DNA of 64,000 nt from Catellatospora sichuanensis (GTDB taxonomy: Bacteria > Actinomycetota > Actinomycetes > Mycobacteriales > Micromonosporaceae). The stretch is from assembly GCF_007483665.1 (NCBI RefSeq), contig NZ_VIQO01000011.1, positions 62,001 to 126,000 on the forward strand, written 5' to 3'. Below are positions 7,822 through 15,681 of the stretch, piece after piece (the stretch's first letter is position 1; each line of letters starts with the position of its first letter). The position numbers and the translations under genes are program-made. The notes beneath the pieces are model-generated. The model made no database searches. It was given only the letters and a program-made list of their open reading frames with translations, and was not told where the DNA came from.

Positions 7822-7992
7822 TCAGGGCCAGTCGATGTTGGCGCGCGGGTCGATCTCGGGACCGTCGGCGAGCACGACCGACGTCGGCTGGACGGGCTCG
7901 TTCGGCTCGATGGTCGCGCCGACGGCGACCGCGAACACGGTGGCGAGTGCGGCGAGGCCGCCGACGAGCAGCAGGCGTGCGTTGTTGAACAT
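7822..7992 (-). CDS. Small exported peptide, candidate signalling pheromone precursor
   Basis: 56 residues from an ATG with GGAGGA five bases upstream; a longer in-frame reading lacks a good ribosome site and would start inside the operator region. A short n-region with one Arg (MFNNAR) is followed by about 20 hydrophobic residues (LLLVGGLAALATVFAVAVG) and then a polar, Pro- and Asp-rich tail ending in IDPRANIDWP. This fits a signal or anchor peptide with a releasable C-terminal segment. Its location beside an XRE-TPR regulator and the shared promoter element suggest a cognate signal. No homologue was recognised; a simple membrane-anchored peptide is the alternative. Confidence 0.65.
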   Translation of the reverse strand: MFNNARLLLVGGLAALATVFAVAVGATIEPNEPVQPTSVVLADGPEIDPRANIDWP

Positions 7993-8092
7993 GGGCTTCC
8001 TCCGTGGGGGATGGTCCGTCAGGCCGGTTGTTCGCCGACCCGCCCCGGCACGGTAGCGGACTTGCCAACGGGGCGCAAACTTGAGCTCACCA

Positions 8093-8109
8093 ATTGTCAA
8101 TCTTGGCAA
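8093..8109 (-). promoter_or_regulatory. Direct-repeat element TTGCCAA-N2-TTGACAAT upstream of the peptide gene
   Basis: Read on the minus strand it matches the element before the regulator gene except for a 2-base rather than 3-base gap. An adjacent TGGCA-N11-TGCCA pair spans 8104-8124. It lies about 100 bases upstream of the peptide ATG, and no clear -10 box was found. Confidence 0.45.
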
Positions 8110-8277
8110 CATGCTTCTATGCCAGGTGAGGGCGCTGCGGGTGGAGCGGGAGCATCGGTTCGCCGGAGCCCTCCGCAGCCCTGGAGACGCTCATTTTGAC
8201 AACGTTGCACACTGCGGCTCGATGGCCGGCGATGAGCGCTCCCCCGATACACCGCTCGAGTAGGCCATCGGCTCTGC

Positions 8278-8712
8278 TCATGACGGCCTGGGGGCACGCC
8301 TGTCCCTACGCTGGGCGAGCTCTTCGTCGTCCACCAGGACGAGCATCGGTTTGCCCGGCTCGCACAACATGGTGACGGTGAAACGCAGCCGCACGTCGTC
8401 GCGGTTGTTGCCGTCCTGGTAGTGGATGACGTCGCCGCCCGCTTCCCAGAACGCCTCTCCGGCGCGCACGACCCGCTCGGGTTCGCCCTCCAGCTCCAGC
8501 AGCATCTCGCCTTCCAGCACGTAGCCGAACGCCGGGCCGGAGTGCCGGTGCGGCGGCGTGCCGGGATCGCCGGGCGGATACTCGATGACCACGGTCATCG
8601 CGTGCGCTCCCGCCGGGATGAAGGGCGGCTCCGCCTCCTGCAGCATGGTGAGGGCCGTCTGCCAGGCCGTCGATCGCGGCTGCTGCGCGGTGGTCGGATC
8701 GTTGTCTGCCAT
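8278..8712 (-). CDS. Cupin-domain protein
   Basis: 144 residues; GGAGG lies eight bases before the ATG. A single cupin barrel is evident: motif 1 is GTPPHRHSGPAFGYVLEGE, with two His and a downstream Glu for metal, and motif 2 is around AGGDVIHYQDGNN. Such proteins bind a metal and act as small dioxygenases, isomerases or sensors. It is the third gene of a minus-strand unit behind the peroxidase, 69 bases away, and probably shares its ECF41-type promoter. The substrate is unknown. Confidence 0.85.
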   Translation of the reverse strand: MADNDPTTAQQPRSTAWQTALTMLQEAEPPFIPAGAHAMTVVIEYPPGDPGTPPHRHSGPAFGYVLEGEMLLELEGEPERVVRAGEAFWEAGGDVIHYQDGNNRDDVRLRFTVTMLCEPGKPMLVLVDDEELAQRRDRRAPRPS

Positions 8713-8781
8713 GGGAGATACCTCCGAGACGAGTCGTGGTGGAGTCTGCGGTGCTCGCCGGCTGCCCGGCCGGGCGCGCCG

Positions 8782-10236
8782 TCATGCCGACGCGACGCCA
8801 TCCGAAGCGAGGGCCAGCAGGTCGGCCAGGCTGAAGTCCGGCCCGGCGGTGGGCAGGGTCGGCCGCCAGCCCGGTGCCAGGCTCAGGTAGCTCGCGGCGT
8901 CGGCGCGCTGCAGGCCGATGAGGACCTCCGCGACGATGCACCCGCCGACCGGGCCGAGCCGGTCGCCGTCGCCGCGATGCTCGGCCTCCTTGAGGATGTA
9001 GAACCACAGCGGAGTGCCCTGCGGCCAGCTCTGCTCCAGTTCGTCGGCGGTCAGCGGGTCCACGCCCAGCAGCCGGGCGACCGCCTCGCCGCTGGGCAGC
9101 GCGGTGGTGTCGCCGCGCAGCAGGTCGCGGACGGCCAGCGAGCGGTAGGCCGCGGTGTCGACCGCGCCGGTGACCTGCTCGGGCAGGCCGATGAGGCTGG
9201 CGGCGAGCCGCCCGTCGAGGCGTTTGGCGCGCTGCGCAGGCGGGTGGCCGGGCAGATCGAAGACCTGCGCGAGGTCCAGGCGGCGGTCGGCGGGCAGCGG
9301 GCCGAATCCGACCAGGTCGGGAAAGAGCGGCACGGCGGGACCGCCGTCGACGAGCCGGTAGGTGTGCCGGATCTGGCCGTGGCCGTAGCGGAACGCGGCG
9401 TCGGCGAACTCGAGCGGGATGTACGCCTGTCCCGCCGGCGGCGCGAACCACCGGCCGCCTTCGGCGAGCACCTGCTCGACCAGCGTGGCTCCGACCAGCC
9501 GCGGCAGGAAGTCGTGGACGATGATCCACTGGTAGTGCCAGGTGAGGGTGATGCGCGCCTTGTCGAACAGATCCGGCTCGGGCACGTCTGCCACGCGAAG
9601 CAGGTCGACGATGCGGTTGTGCGCACGCATCAGCGCGATGTGCAGCGTCAACGCGAACAGGTGCGAGTCGTTACGCGGGTCGCCGATGAGTGCGACGCCC
9701 TGGGCGTTGCGCTGCACGTCGCCGCCGTCCGGGCCGAGCAGGAACTTCGCCGCGTCGTGCAGGTCGTACAGGTAGGGCGAGCCGATCGGGCCGTCGGAGT
9801 AGACCATCTCCAGGTTGAGCTTCGGGGCGCGGGCGTTGCGCAGCGCCTCGGGATCGACGCCGCCCATGATGGGTGAGCGGTCGGCGGTGATGTCGTGGGC
9901 GATGAGCTGGCCGAAGAAGGGCCATCCGGCGGCCTCGGCGGCGTCGTCGCGGCCGGGACCGAGCCGGTCCAGCGCCGCGGTGGCGTCGCAGACCCCGCCG
10001 TCGGCGCCCGCACGCATCAGCAGTTGCGGGTCGGTGCCCAGCGGGGCGAGACCCGGGAACATACGGCCGTAGCGCGCCGCCCCGGTGGGCCGGTCGACCG
10101 CGCGGGCCAGGCTGAGGCAGTGGTCGCGGGCGGCCACCCGGCTGCCGTGCGGGTGTGCTGGAGCGCTGCTCACCTGCCGAGCGTATGCCGGGGCAGGGCC
10201 CGGTTCGGACCGGTTGGTCAGATGCCCCGTCGTCAT
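8782..10236 (-). CDS. Animal-type haem peroxidase
   Basis: 484 residues, with an ATGA overlap with the upstream small gene. The distal region FFGQLIAHDIT holds the distal His about 114 and Asp about 115; ALIGDPRNDSHLFALTLHI and MRAHNRI are family signatures; FRYGHGQIRHTYRL supplies the proximal haem His about 286. This places it in the cyclooxygenase-peroxidase (animal haem peroxidase) superfamily found in some bacteria. It would oxidise halides, phenols or fatty acids with hydrogen peroxide. No signal peptide is visible, so it may be cytoplasmic or need its small partner. Its link to an ECF41 sigma factor suggests stress-dependent expression. Confidence 0.9.
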   Translation of the reverse strand: MTTGHLTNRSEPGPAPAYARQVSSAPAHPHGSRVAARDHCLSLARAVDRPTGAARYGRMFPGLAPLGTDPQLLMRAGADGGVCDATAALDRLGPGRDDAAEAAGWPFFGQLIAHDITADRSPIMGGVDPEALRNARAPKLNLEMVYSDGPIGSPYLYDLHDAAKFLLGPDGGDVQRNAQGVALIGDPRNDSHLFALTLHIALMRAHNRIVDLLRVADVPEPDLFDKARITLTWHYQWIIVHDFLPRLVGATLVEQVLAEGGRWFAPPAGQAYIPLEFADAAFRYGHGQIRHTYRLVDGGPAVPLFPDLVGFGPLPADRRLDLAQVFDLPGHPPAQRAKRLDGRLAASLIGLPEQVTGAVDTAAYRSLAVRDLLRGDTTALPSGEAVARLLGVDPLTADELEQSWPQGTPLWFYILKEAEHRGDGDRLGPVGGCIVAEVLIGLQRADAASYLSLAPGWRPTLPTAGPDFSLADLLALASDGVASA

Positions 10237-10490
10237 GACGACCTCGGCTGCCCCGGCTCACGGCCGATGTCGTCGGGCCGGGAGTCGTCTTCCAGGGCCT
10301 CGACCGCACCGAGCAGGCTGCGGAGCCCGACCTCCTCGCTCTGGGCGTACGCCGGATCGAAGACCCACTCGTCCATGGGCACCGCGGCTGCCTCCTCCTC
10401 GGGCAGGCTGGACTCGGCCACGGACAGCTCGGCCTTCACTTCGACCTCGAGCTCGTGCAGAAAGGCGCTGTCGCCGGTCGGGGTGTACAT
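10233..10490 (-). CDS. Small acidic protein coupled to the peroxidase
   Basis: 85 residues from the ATG at 10490, which has GGAGG four bases upstream; an in-frame ATG at 10512 lacks a ribosome site, and starts further upstream would overlap the predicted promoter. It is strongly acidic (runs such as SSLPEEEAAA and EALEDDSRPDD). Its stop overlaps the peroxidase ATG, so the two are probably made in fixed ratio. No domain is recognised. It could be a peroxidase chaperone or partner, or a modified peptide precursor; neither is supported beyond gene order. Confidence 0.6.
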   Translation of the reverse strand: MYTPTGDSAFLHELEVEVKAELSVAESSLPEEEAAAVPMDEWVFDPAYAQSEEVGLRSLLGAVEALEDDSRPDDIGREPGQPRSS

Positions 10491-10613
10491 CTCTCCTCCA
10501 GGATGTGTCATTTCGCGGGTGCGTCTCGGCCCGGCCGATCGCGGTGGCGGATCTCGCCGAGCATCGCGTCGTCGTCCGGCAGCCGGGGCGGGGTTGGCCC
10601 GTCCACCAGCTAA

Positions 10614-10640
10614 GACAGGGCAGGCCCGCGGCCTGTGACA
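10614..10640 (-). promoter_or_regulatory. Predicted ECF41-type promoter (TGTCACA-N16-TGTC)
   Basis: The published ECF41 consensus is TGTCACA-N16-CGTC. The site matches all seven bases of the -35 box, the exact spacing and three of four -10 bases. It lies between the ECF41 gene and the small acidic protein-peroxidase-cupin genes and points at them. Confidence 0.55.
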
Positions 10641-10715
10641 GCTCCCGCGAAATTCCTCGGCGTGAGATTCCGGCGCGACCGGTGTCACCGCGGCGTGCCC
10701 GTCAGTACGCCGCGT

Positions 10716-11684
10716 TCACGCGTCCTGCGCGAGCGGCGGACCGGGTCGGCGCGCCGGCCCGCCGGAGAGATCCGGCTCGGTCGGGGTGGACTTCGCCGCG
10801 GAGATGCTCGCGAGTTTGGCGGGGTTCATCACCCACATGATCTGATCGATGCCGTGGTCCGTGGCGCTGATCGTCACCAGCACGAAGGCGGTGCCATCGC
10901 GGGAGATCAGCACCGACGGCCGGCCGTTGGCCTCGACCCAGCTGAGTTCGGCACCGGCCCAGAAGGTCGGCGCGAACGCCACGAGGAACTTCGCCACGGT
11001 CGTCCTGCCGGCCACGGGGTGCCGGGCGGCCCGGACCGCCCCGCCGCCGTCGGAGTAGCTGACGACCTCCGACGCGAAAAGCTCCTCCAGCGCGGAGAAG
11101 TCCCCCTTGCGGGCAGCGGCCAGGAAGGCGGTCAGCAGGCGCCGCTGTTCGGTCGGGCGCACCGACCCGCGGCGTCGGTCGGCGACCCGTTTGCGGGCCC
11201 GGCTGACCAGCTGCCGAGTGTTGTCCTCGGTCGCCTGGACGATGCCCGCTATCTGCTCATACGGGTAGTGGAAGGCCTCGCGGAGCACATACGCGGCGCG
11301 TTCGGTCGGCGACAGCTTCTCCATCAGGACCAGGATCGCCAATTCGAGCGCCTCGCCGGTTTCGGCACCCAGCGCCGGGTCTGCGCTGGTGTCGACCGGT
11401 TCGGGCAGCCAGGGCCCGATGTAGGTCTCGCGACGTGCCCGAGCTGATCGAAGGGCGTTGATCGCCAGCCGCGTCGTCGTGGTGGCCAGGAAAGCGCCCG
11501 GATCGCGCACCGCGTCGCGGTCGCAGGTCTGCCACCGCAGCCAAGCCTCCTGCACGATGTCCTCGGCCTCGGCCGAGCTGCCGAGCATCCGGTAGGCGAT
11601 CCCGAACAGCCGCGACCGGAGGCTCGCGAACACCGACGCGGCCACCTCGAGAGCAGCCGCCGACGGTTGATCCGGAGCCGGCAC
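10716..11684 (-). CDS. ECF41-family RNA polymerase sigma factor with SnoaL-like tail
   Basis: 322 residues from a GTG. Region 2 contains LFGIAYRMLGSSAEAEDIVQE; region 4 contains LSPTERAAYVLREAFHYPYE. The C-terminal 120 residues form a SnoaL-like domain with the DGGG motif (YSDGGGAVRAARHP) and a C-terminal WVMNPAKL segment, which in this family modulate activity in place of an anti-sigma factor. The classical COE-type partner gene is absent. Instead, a near-consensus ECF41 promoter lies 75 bases downstream, before the peroxidase operon. Confidence 0.92.
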   Translation of the reverse strand: MPAPDQPSAAALEVAASVFASLRSRLFGIAYRMLGSSAEAEDIVQEAWLRWQTCDRDAVRDPGAFLATTTTRLAINALRSARARRETYIGPWLPEPVDTSADPALGAETGEALELAILVLMEKLSPTERAAYVLREAFHYPYEQIAGIVQATEDNTRQLVSRARKRVADRRRGSVRPTEQRRLLTAFLAAARKGDFSALEELFASEVVSYSDGGGAVRAARHPVAGRTTVAKFLVAFAPTFWAGAELSWVEANGRPSVLISRDGTAFVLVTISATDHGIDQIMWVMNPAKLASISAAKSTPTEPDLSGGPARRPGPPLAQDA

Positions 11685-11845
11685 ACCACCATGCTAACGA
11701 TCTTTCCCGCTCGGCTGGCACCGATTCGCAACGGATCATGGCAAATCGGTGGACTGTTGCAACCTCGTGTCGAGCGGCATCCGTTAGGAGTGGAGGCGCC
11801 GGCCGCACCCTCGGCGGTTCGCCTCGATCCAGAAAGGAGTCCGAT

Positions 11846-14800
11846 GTGATCCACATCAGACCCCGAACCCTCCTGCTCGCACTGCCGGCCGCATTGCTGG
11901 CCGCCACACTCGGCGCCGCGGGCGTCGGTGCCGCGGACCAGCCCGCCCACGGCGCCGTTCGCACACCTTTGCCGGCCGGCCGGCAATACACGGTCACACT
12001 GCTCACCGGCGACGTCGTGACGGTGCAGACCCGGCAGTCGGGCTGCCCGGTGGTCTCGGTCAGACCGGCGAACCCCAGCGGGGTGCTCCAGCGCAGCTGC
12101 GGCCCCGACGGCCACGTCCGGGTCGTGCCGGGGCAGGCGGCGGCGCTGATCGGCTCGGTACTGGACGAGTCGCTGTTCGACGTGACCACCCTGATCCTCG
12201 AGGGCTACGACGACGCGCGGTCCAAGGACCTCCCGCTGATCGTGCGACAGGGCGACGGCCCGCAGGCGAGACGGTCGCTGACCACCGCCCTGGGCCGGGT
12301 GCGGACGCTGGCGAGCATCGGGGCGGTGGCAGGCCGCCAGCCCAAGGCGAAGGCGGCCGACTTCACCGAGGCGCTTTCGCAACTCCCCGCTGGGCGCGCC
12401 GCCGACGGCTCCGGAACCCGCGTGTGGCTGGACCGTCGGGTACGGGCGACCGCGGAGTCGGGCGGCACCGGTCTCGACGCCAACCTGCGCCAGGTGTCGG
12501 CGCCGCAGGCGTGGGCAGCCGGGTTCACCGGCCGCGGCACGAAGGTGGCCGTGCTCGACACCGGTGTCGACTTCACCCACCCCGACCTGACGGGCCGCAT
12601 CGCGCAGTGGGCCGACTTCAGCAGCGACGACGGCGACGGTGTCGACCGCTTCGGGCACGGCACCCACGTCGCCGCCACCATCGCGGGCACGGGCGCAGGC
12701 TCGGCCGGTGCGCGCCGCGGTGTCGCCCCGGAGGCCGACCTGCTGATCGGCAAGGTGCTCGACGACTCCGGCTACGGCACCGACTCGCAGATCATCGCCG
12801 GGATGGAATGGGCGGCCGCCCGCGCCGATGTGATCAACATGAGCCTGGGCGGCTGGGAGCCGAGCGACGGCACCGACCCGCTGTCGCTGGCCGTCGACGC
12901 GTTGACCGGCCGGCACGGCACCCTGTTCGTCGTGGCCGCCGGCAACGACGGCCCGGCCGACGGCACCGTCTCGTCACCGGCCGCGGCCGCCTCCGCGCTG
13001 ACCGTTGGGGCGGTGGACAGCCGCGACGTGCCGGCCGACTTCTCCGGCCGCGGCCCGCTGATCAACACTCGCGCGGCCAAGCCCGAACTGGTCGCGCCGG
13101 GGGTGGACATCGTCGCCGCGCGAGCGGCCGGCACCAGCATGGGCCGGGTGATCGACGCCCGGTACACGGCTGCGTCCGGCACCTCGATGGCCACGCCGCA
13201 TGTCGCCGGTGCGGCCGCGATCCTCGCCCAGCGCCATCCGGACTGGACAGCCGCGCAGTACAAAGCCGCGCTGGTCGGTGCGGGCGACCCGCTCGCCGGC
13301 GCCGACCCGTACACGGTCGGCGCGGGCCGCCTGAACGTCGTGCGCGCGCTGCACGGCGCGGTCAGCGGGCAACCGGTCGTCAACCTGGGCACGTTCGCCC
13401 ATCCGCAATCGGGCACCGCGCGGGCGGCGCTGTCGTGGACGAACACCGCGGCGCTGCTGCCCGCGGCGTTGCGGTTCAGCGTGGCCGTCACGGACCGGCA
13501 CGGGACGAGCGCTCCCGCCGGCACCGCGACCCTGTCGGCGCGGTCGGCGGTCCTCGCCCCCGGCATGAAGGCATCGGTCGACCTGCGGATCGACCGGGCC
13601 CGGCTCGCAACCTCCCCCGGGTTGTACACGGCCGTGGTCACCGCACGCACGCCGACCGGATCGTTCGTGGCCGGCACCCCGGTGACGTTCTACGTGGAGC
13701 CGCCCAGCCACGAATTGGCGCTGACCTCGACCCCGTTGCCGCAGACCCCGGCCGACGCCGAGGTCCTGGTATGGGCGAACGTGGTGAACCTCGACGATCG
13801 CGCGCTGTATGCGGTGCGCTGGGACGTCCCGCCGGGCGAGACCGTGCGGGTGCGGGTGCCCGCCGGCCGGTACAGCGTGATGGCCTCGATCTGGGACCTG
13901 TCCTCGACGTCGTGGCGGATGGGCCTGATCGGCGACCCGGACGTGCCGGTGGCCGCGGACACCGCCCTGGTGCTCGACGGCGCGCGGGCGAAGCCGGTGA
14001 CCGCCGCCGTGGACGGGGTCGAGACCGTACCGAACGCGGTCGGGCTCACCTACGAGCAGACGCCGCGGCACGGTCCGGGCTGGACGGACTTCGCCTTCGC
14101 GTGGGGTGAGGACGCCCGCAAGGGCAGCGTGTTCGCCACCCCGGTGAGCGGACCGGGCCTGGGCACGTTCGACGCCTACGCCTCGTACTCGCTCGTCGCA
14201 CCCGGGCAGGGGCCGAGCCCGTTCCTGTACGACCTGATCCGGCCGTTGGGCCACGGGATCCCACCGGACCTCGACTACCGGATCGGCACGGCCGAGCAGG
14301 CCAGGCTCGCCCGCATCGAGCAGCGGTTCCATCTCCTGGACACGCCGGAGACCTACGTCGGGCACAAGCGGTACGGCTTCAGCCCGTCCGGGGGGTACAT
14401 CGCCGAGGGCTCGACCGACGGCGTCGCCGGCGAGCGCGTGGACTACGTCACGCCGGGCTACGTGTGGAAGGACGAGGCGTTCTACGACGCCGGGATCGGC
14501 TACGGCGTGGTGACCCAGGAGTCCGGGCGAACGTACGCCCCGGGCAGCCGGCAGCAGAAGGTGTGGGTACGCCAGCCGCTGCGGCCGGACTGGTACGACG
14601 ATCCGGTGCCGTCGTCGAGCAGCTGCGCGCCCACGCCGGTGCGGCGTACCAGCGGCAACCTCCATGTCGAGCTGGTCGACCTGACCGACGAGCATCAGCG
14701 CTTCGACTGTCTGGGCTGGGGTGACGGCTGGTCGATGACCACGCGAACGCTGACCCTGCACCGCGACGGCAAGCTGCTGGGGCAGCGGCCCGAGTCGTTC

Positions 14801-15256
14801 GGCGACTTCCCGATCCCGGTGGGCGCCGCCACCTACCGGCTCACCTACGACCTGGACGCCAGTGCTCTGCTTCCGGTCTCCACCCGGGTCACCACCGCCT
14901 GGACCTTCCGGTCGGCCGCGCCCGCGGGGACCGAGAGCGCACCGGTGGCCCTGCTGTCGGTCGACTACGCGCTGCCGCTGGACGTGGCGAACCGCCCGAC
15001 CGGGGGCAGCGCCCGGTTCACGGTCCGCCAGGCACACGGTGTGCCGCGGCAGCACATCACGTCGTTCCAGCTGTGGACCTCATGGGACGACGGGGCGAGC
15101 TGGCAGCGGGTAACCGTGTCGGCAGACGGCGACGGCTTCGCCGCGACGCTGCCGACGCCGTCGGCCGGTCAGGCCGTCTCGCTGCGGGTGAAGGTCGGCG
15201 CCTCGGCCGGCAGCGCCCTGGAGCAGACCATCATCCGGGCTTATCGCGCCGGCTGA
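11846..15256 (+). CDS. Secreted subtilisin-family (S8) serine peptidase
   Basis: 1136 residues from a GTG with AAAGGAG seven bases upstream; an overlapping ATG at 11844 is followed at once by a stop. Residues 1-29 are a signal peptide ending near GVGA. The catalytic triad is Asp about 238 (VAVLDTGVDFTHPDL), His about 271 (FGHGTHVA) and Ser about 447 (ASGTSMATPHVAG), with oxyanion Asn about 367 (VVAAGNDGP). A long propeptide-like region precedes the catalytic domain, and about 600 residues of probable beta-sandwich domains follow. It should act as an exported endopeptidase. It diverges from the ECF41 gene and ends at a strong hairpin. Confidence 0.92.
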   Translation: MIHIRPRTLLLALPAALLAATLGAAGVGAADQPAHGAVRTPLPAGRQYTVTLLTGDVVTVQTRQSGCPVVSVRPANPSGVLQRSCGPDGHVRVVPGQAAALIGSVLDESLFDVTTLILEGYDDARSKDLPLIVRQGDGPQARRSLTTALGRVRTLASIGAVAGRQPKAKAADFTEALSQLPAGRAADGSGTRVWLDRRVRATAESGGTGLDANLRQVSAPQAWAAGFTGRGTKVAVLDTGVDFTHPDLTGRIAQWADFSSDDGDGVDRFGHGTHVAATIAGTGAGSAGARRGVAPEADLLIGKVLDDSGYGTDSQIIAGMEWAAARADVINMSLGGWEPSDGTDPLSLAVDALTGRHGTLFVVAAGNDGPADGTVSSPAAAASALTVGAVDSRDVPADFSGRGPLINTRAAKPELVAPGVDIVAARAAGTSMGRVIDARYTAASGTSMATPHVAGAAAILAQRHPDWTAAQYKAALVGAGDPLAGADPYTVGAGRLNVVRALHGAVSGQPVVNLGTFAHPQSGTARAALSWTNTAALLPAALRFSVAVTDRHGTSAPAGTATLSARSAVLAPGMKASVDLRIDRARLATSPGLYTAVVTARTPTGSFVAGTPVTFYVEPPSHELALTSTPLPQTPADAEVLVWANVVNLDDRALYAVRWDVPPGETVRVRVPAGRYSVMASIWDLSSTSWRMGLIGDPDVPVAADTALVLDGARAKPVTAAVDGVETVPNAVGLTYEQTPRHGPGWTDFAFAWGEDARKGSVFATPVSGPGLGTFDAYASYSLVAPGQGPSPFLYDLIRPLGHGIPPDLDYRIGTAEQARLARIEQRFHLLDTPETYVGHKRYGFSPSGGYIAEGSTDGVAGERVDYVTPGYVWKDEAFYDAGIGYGVVTQESGRTYAPGSRQQKVWVRQPLRPDWYDDPVPSSSSCAPTPVRRTSGNLHVELVDLTDEHQRFDCLGWGDGWSMTTRTLTLHRDGKLLGQRPESFGDFPIPVGAATYRLTYDLDASALLPVSTRVTTAWTFRSAAPAGTESAPVALLSVDYALPLDVANRPTGGSARFTVRQAHGVPRQHITSFQLWTSWDDGASWQRVTVSADGDGFAATLPTPSAGQAVSLRVKVGASAGSALEQTIIRAYRAG

Positions 15257-15282
15257 CGCCGGAATCCGTCGCGAACACCGGT

Positions 15283-15322
15283 GGCCGTGCCGGGCTGGGT
15301 ACTCACCCGGCCCGGCACGGCC
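15283..15322 (+). terminator. Rho-independent-type hairpin after the S8 peptidase
   Basis: GGCCGTGCCGGGC and GCCCGGCACGGCC form a perfect 13-bp stem with a 14-base loop, 26 bases after the stop codon. Confidence 0.72.
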
Positions 15323-15349
15323 ATTATCGATTGTTCCCAACAAATGGAA

Positions 15350-15370
15350 CTCCTATTTCGCAGATAGGAG
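15350..15370. promoter_or_regulatory. Inverted repeat CTCCTAT-N7-ATAGGAG upstream of the sulfur operon
   Basis: A perfect 7-bp palindrome about 10 bases before the predicted -10 (TAACGT, 15379-15384) of the Cys leader transcript, overlapping the expected -35 position. It probably binds a regulator of sulfur metabolism (inference). Confidence 0.45.
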
Positions 15371-15391
15371 ATGTGGGATAACGTCTGGGCC

Positions 15392-15487
15392 ATGACAAGC
15401 CGGCAGACCCCGCTCGACGCCACCGCAGTCGCGGTGTCGCGGGGATGCTGCCGCTGCTGGACCACGGCGCGCGGCTGCTGCTGCTGA
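15392..15487 (+). CDS. Cys-rich leader peptide of the sulfonate operon (cysteine attenuation)
   Basis: 31 codons. The ATG lies seven bases after a -10-like TAACGT, so the transcript is probably leaderless. The peptide contains six Cys, as GCCRC and a terminal RGCCC just before the stop. Actinobacteria use Cys-rich upstream reading frames of this kind for cysteine-responsive attenuation: ribosomes stall at the Cys run when cysteine is scarce and expression of the sulfur genes behind rises. Here the following genes encode sulfonate uptake and desulfonation, which matches. The RNA switch itself is inferred. Confidence 0.65.
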   Translation: MTSRQTPLDATAVAVSRGCCRCWTTARGCCC

Positions 15488-15515
15488 GCACACAGCACCG
15501 CCGTCCCCTCGCGAC

Positions 15516-15541
15516 GCAGCCGGTCGACGACCGGTTGCTGC
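15516..15541 (+). promoter_or_regulatory. Hairpin behind the Cys leader, possible attenuator element
   Basis: GCAG-CCGGTC, loop GAC, then GACCGG-TTG-CTGC, a 10-bp stem with a 3-base bulge, 29 bases after the leader stop and 140 bases before the substrate-binding protein gene. It may be part of the attenuation switch; no competing structure was worked out. Confidence 0.3.
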
Positions 15542-15681
15542 TTCGCTGACCGATCCACGGCCGCGCCATGCCGCGCCGCGCTCATCCATGCCCGTGACCC
15601 GGCCACCTCCGCGACGGCACACCACCGCTCCACCACCCGGCGCGGTATGCCGCCGTGCGTCCATCCACGAAGGAGTCACCA

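Noticed and set aside
8081-8263. A 60-residue plus-strand frame near the peptide promoter
   Set aside because: It overlaps the operator elements, has no ribosome site and no recognisable features.
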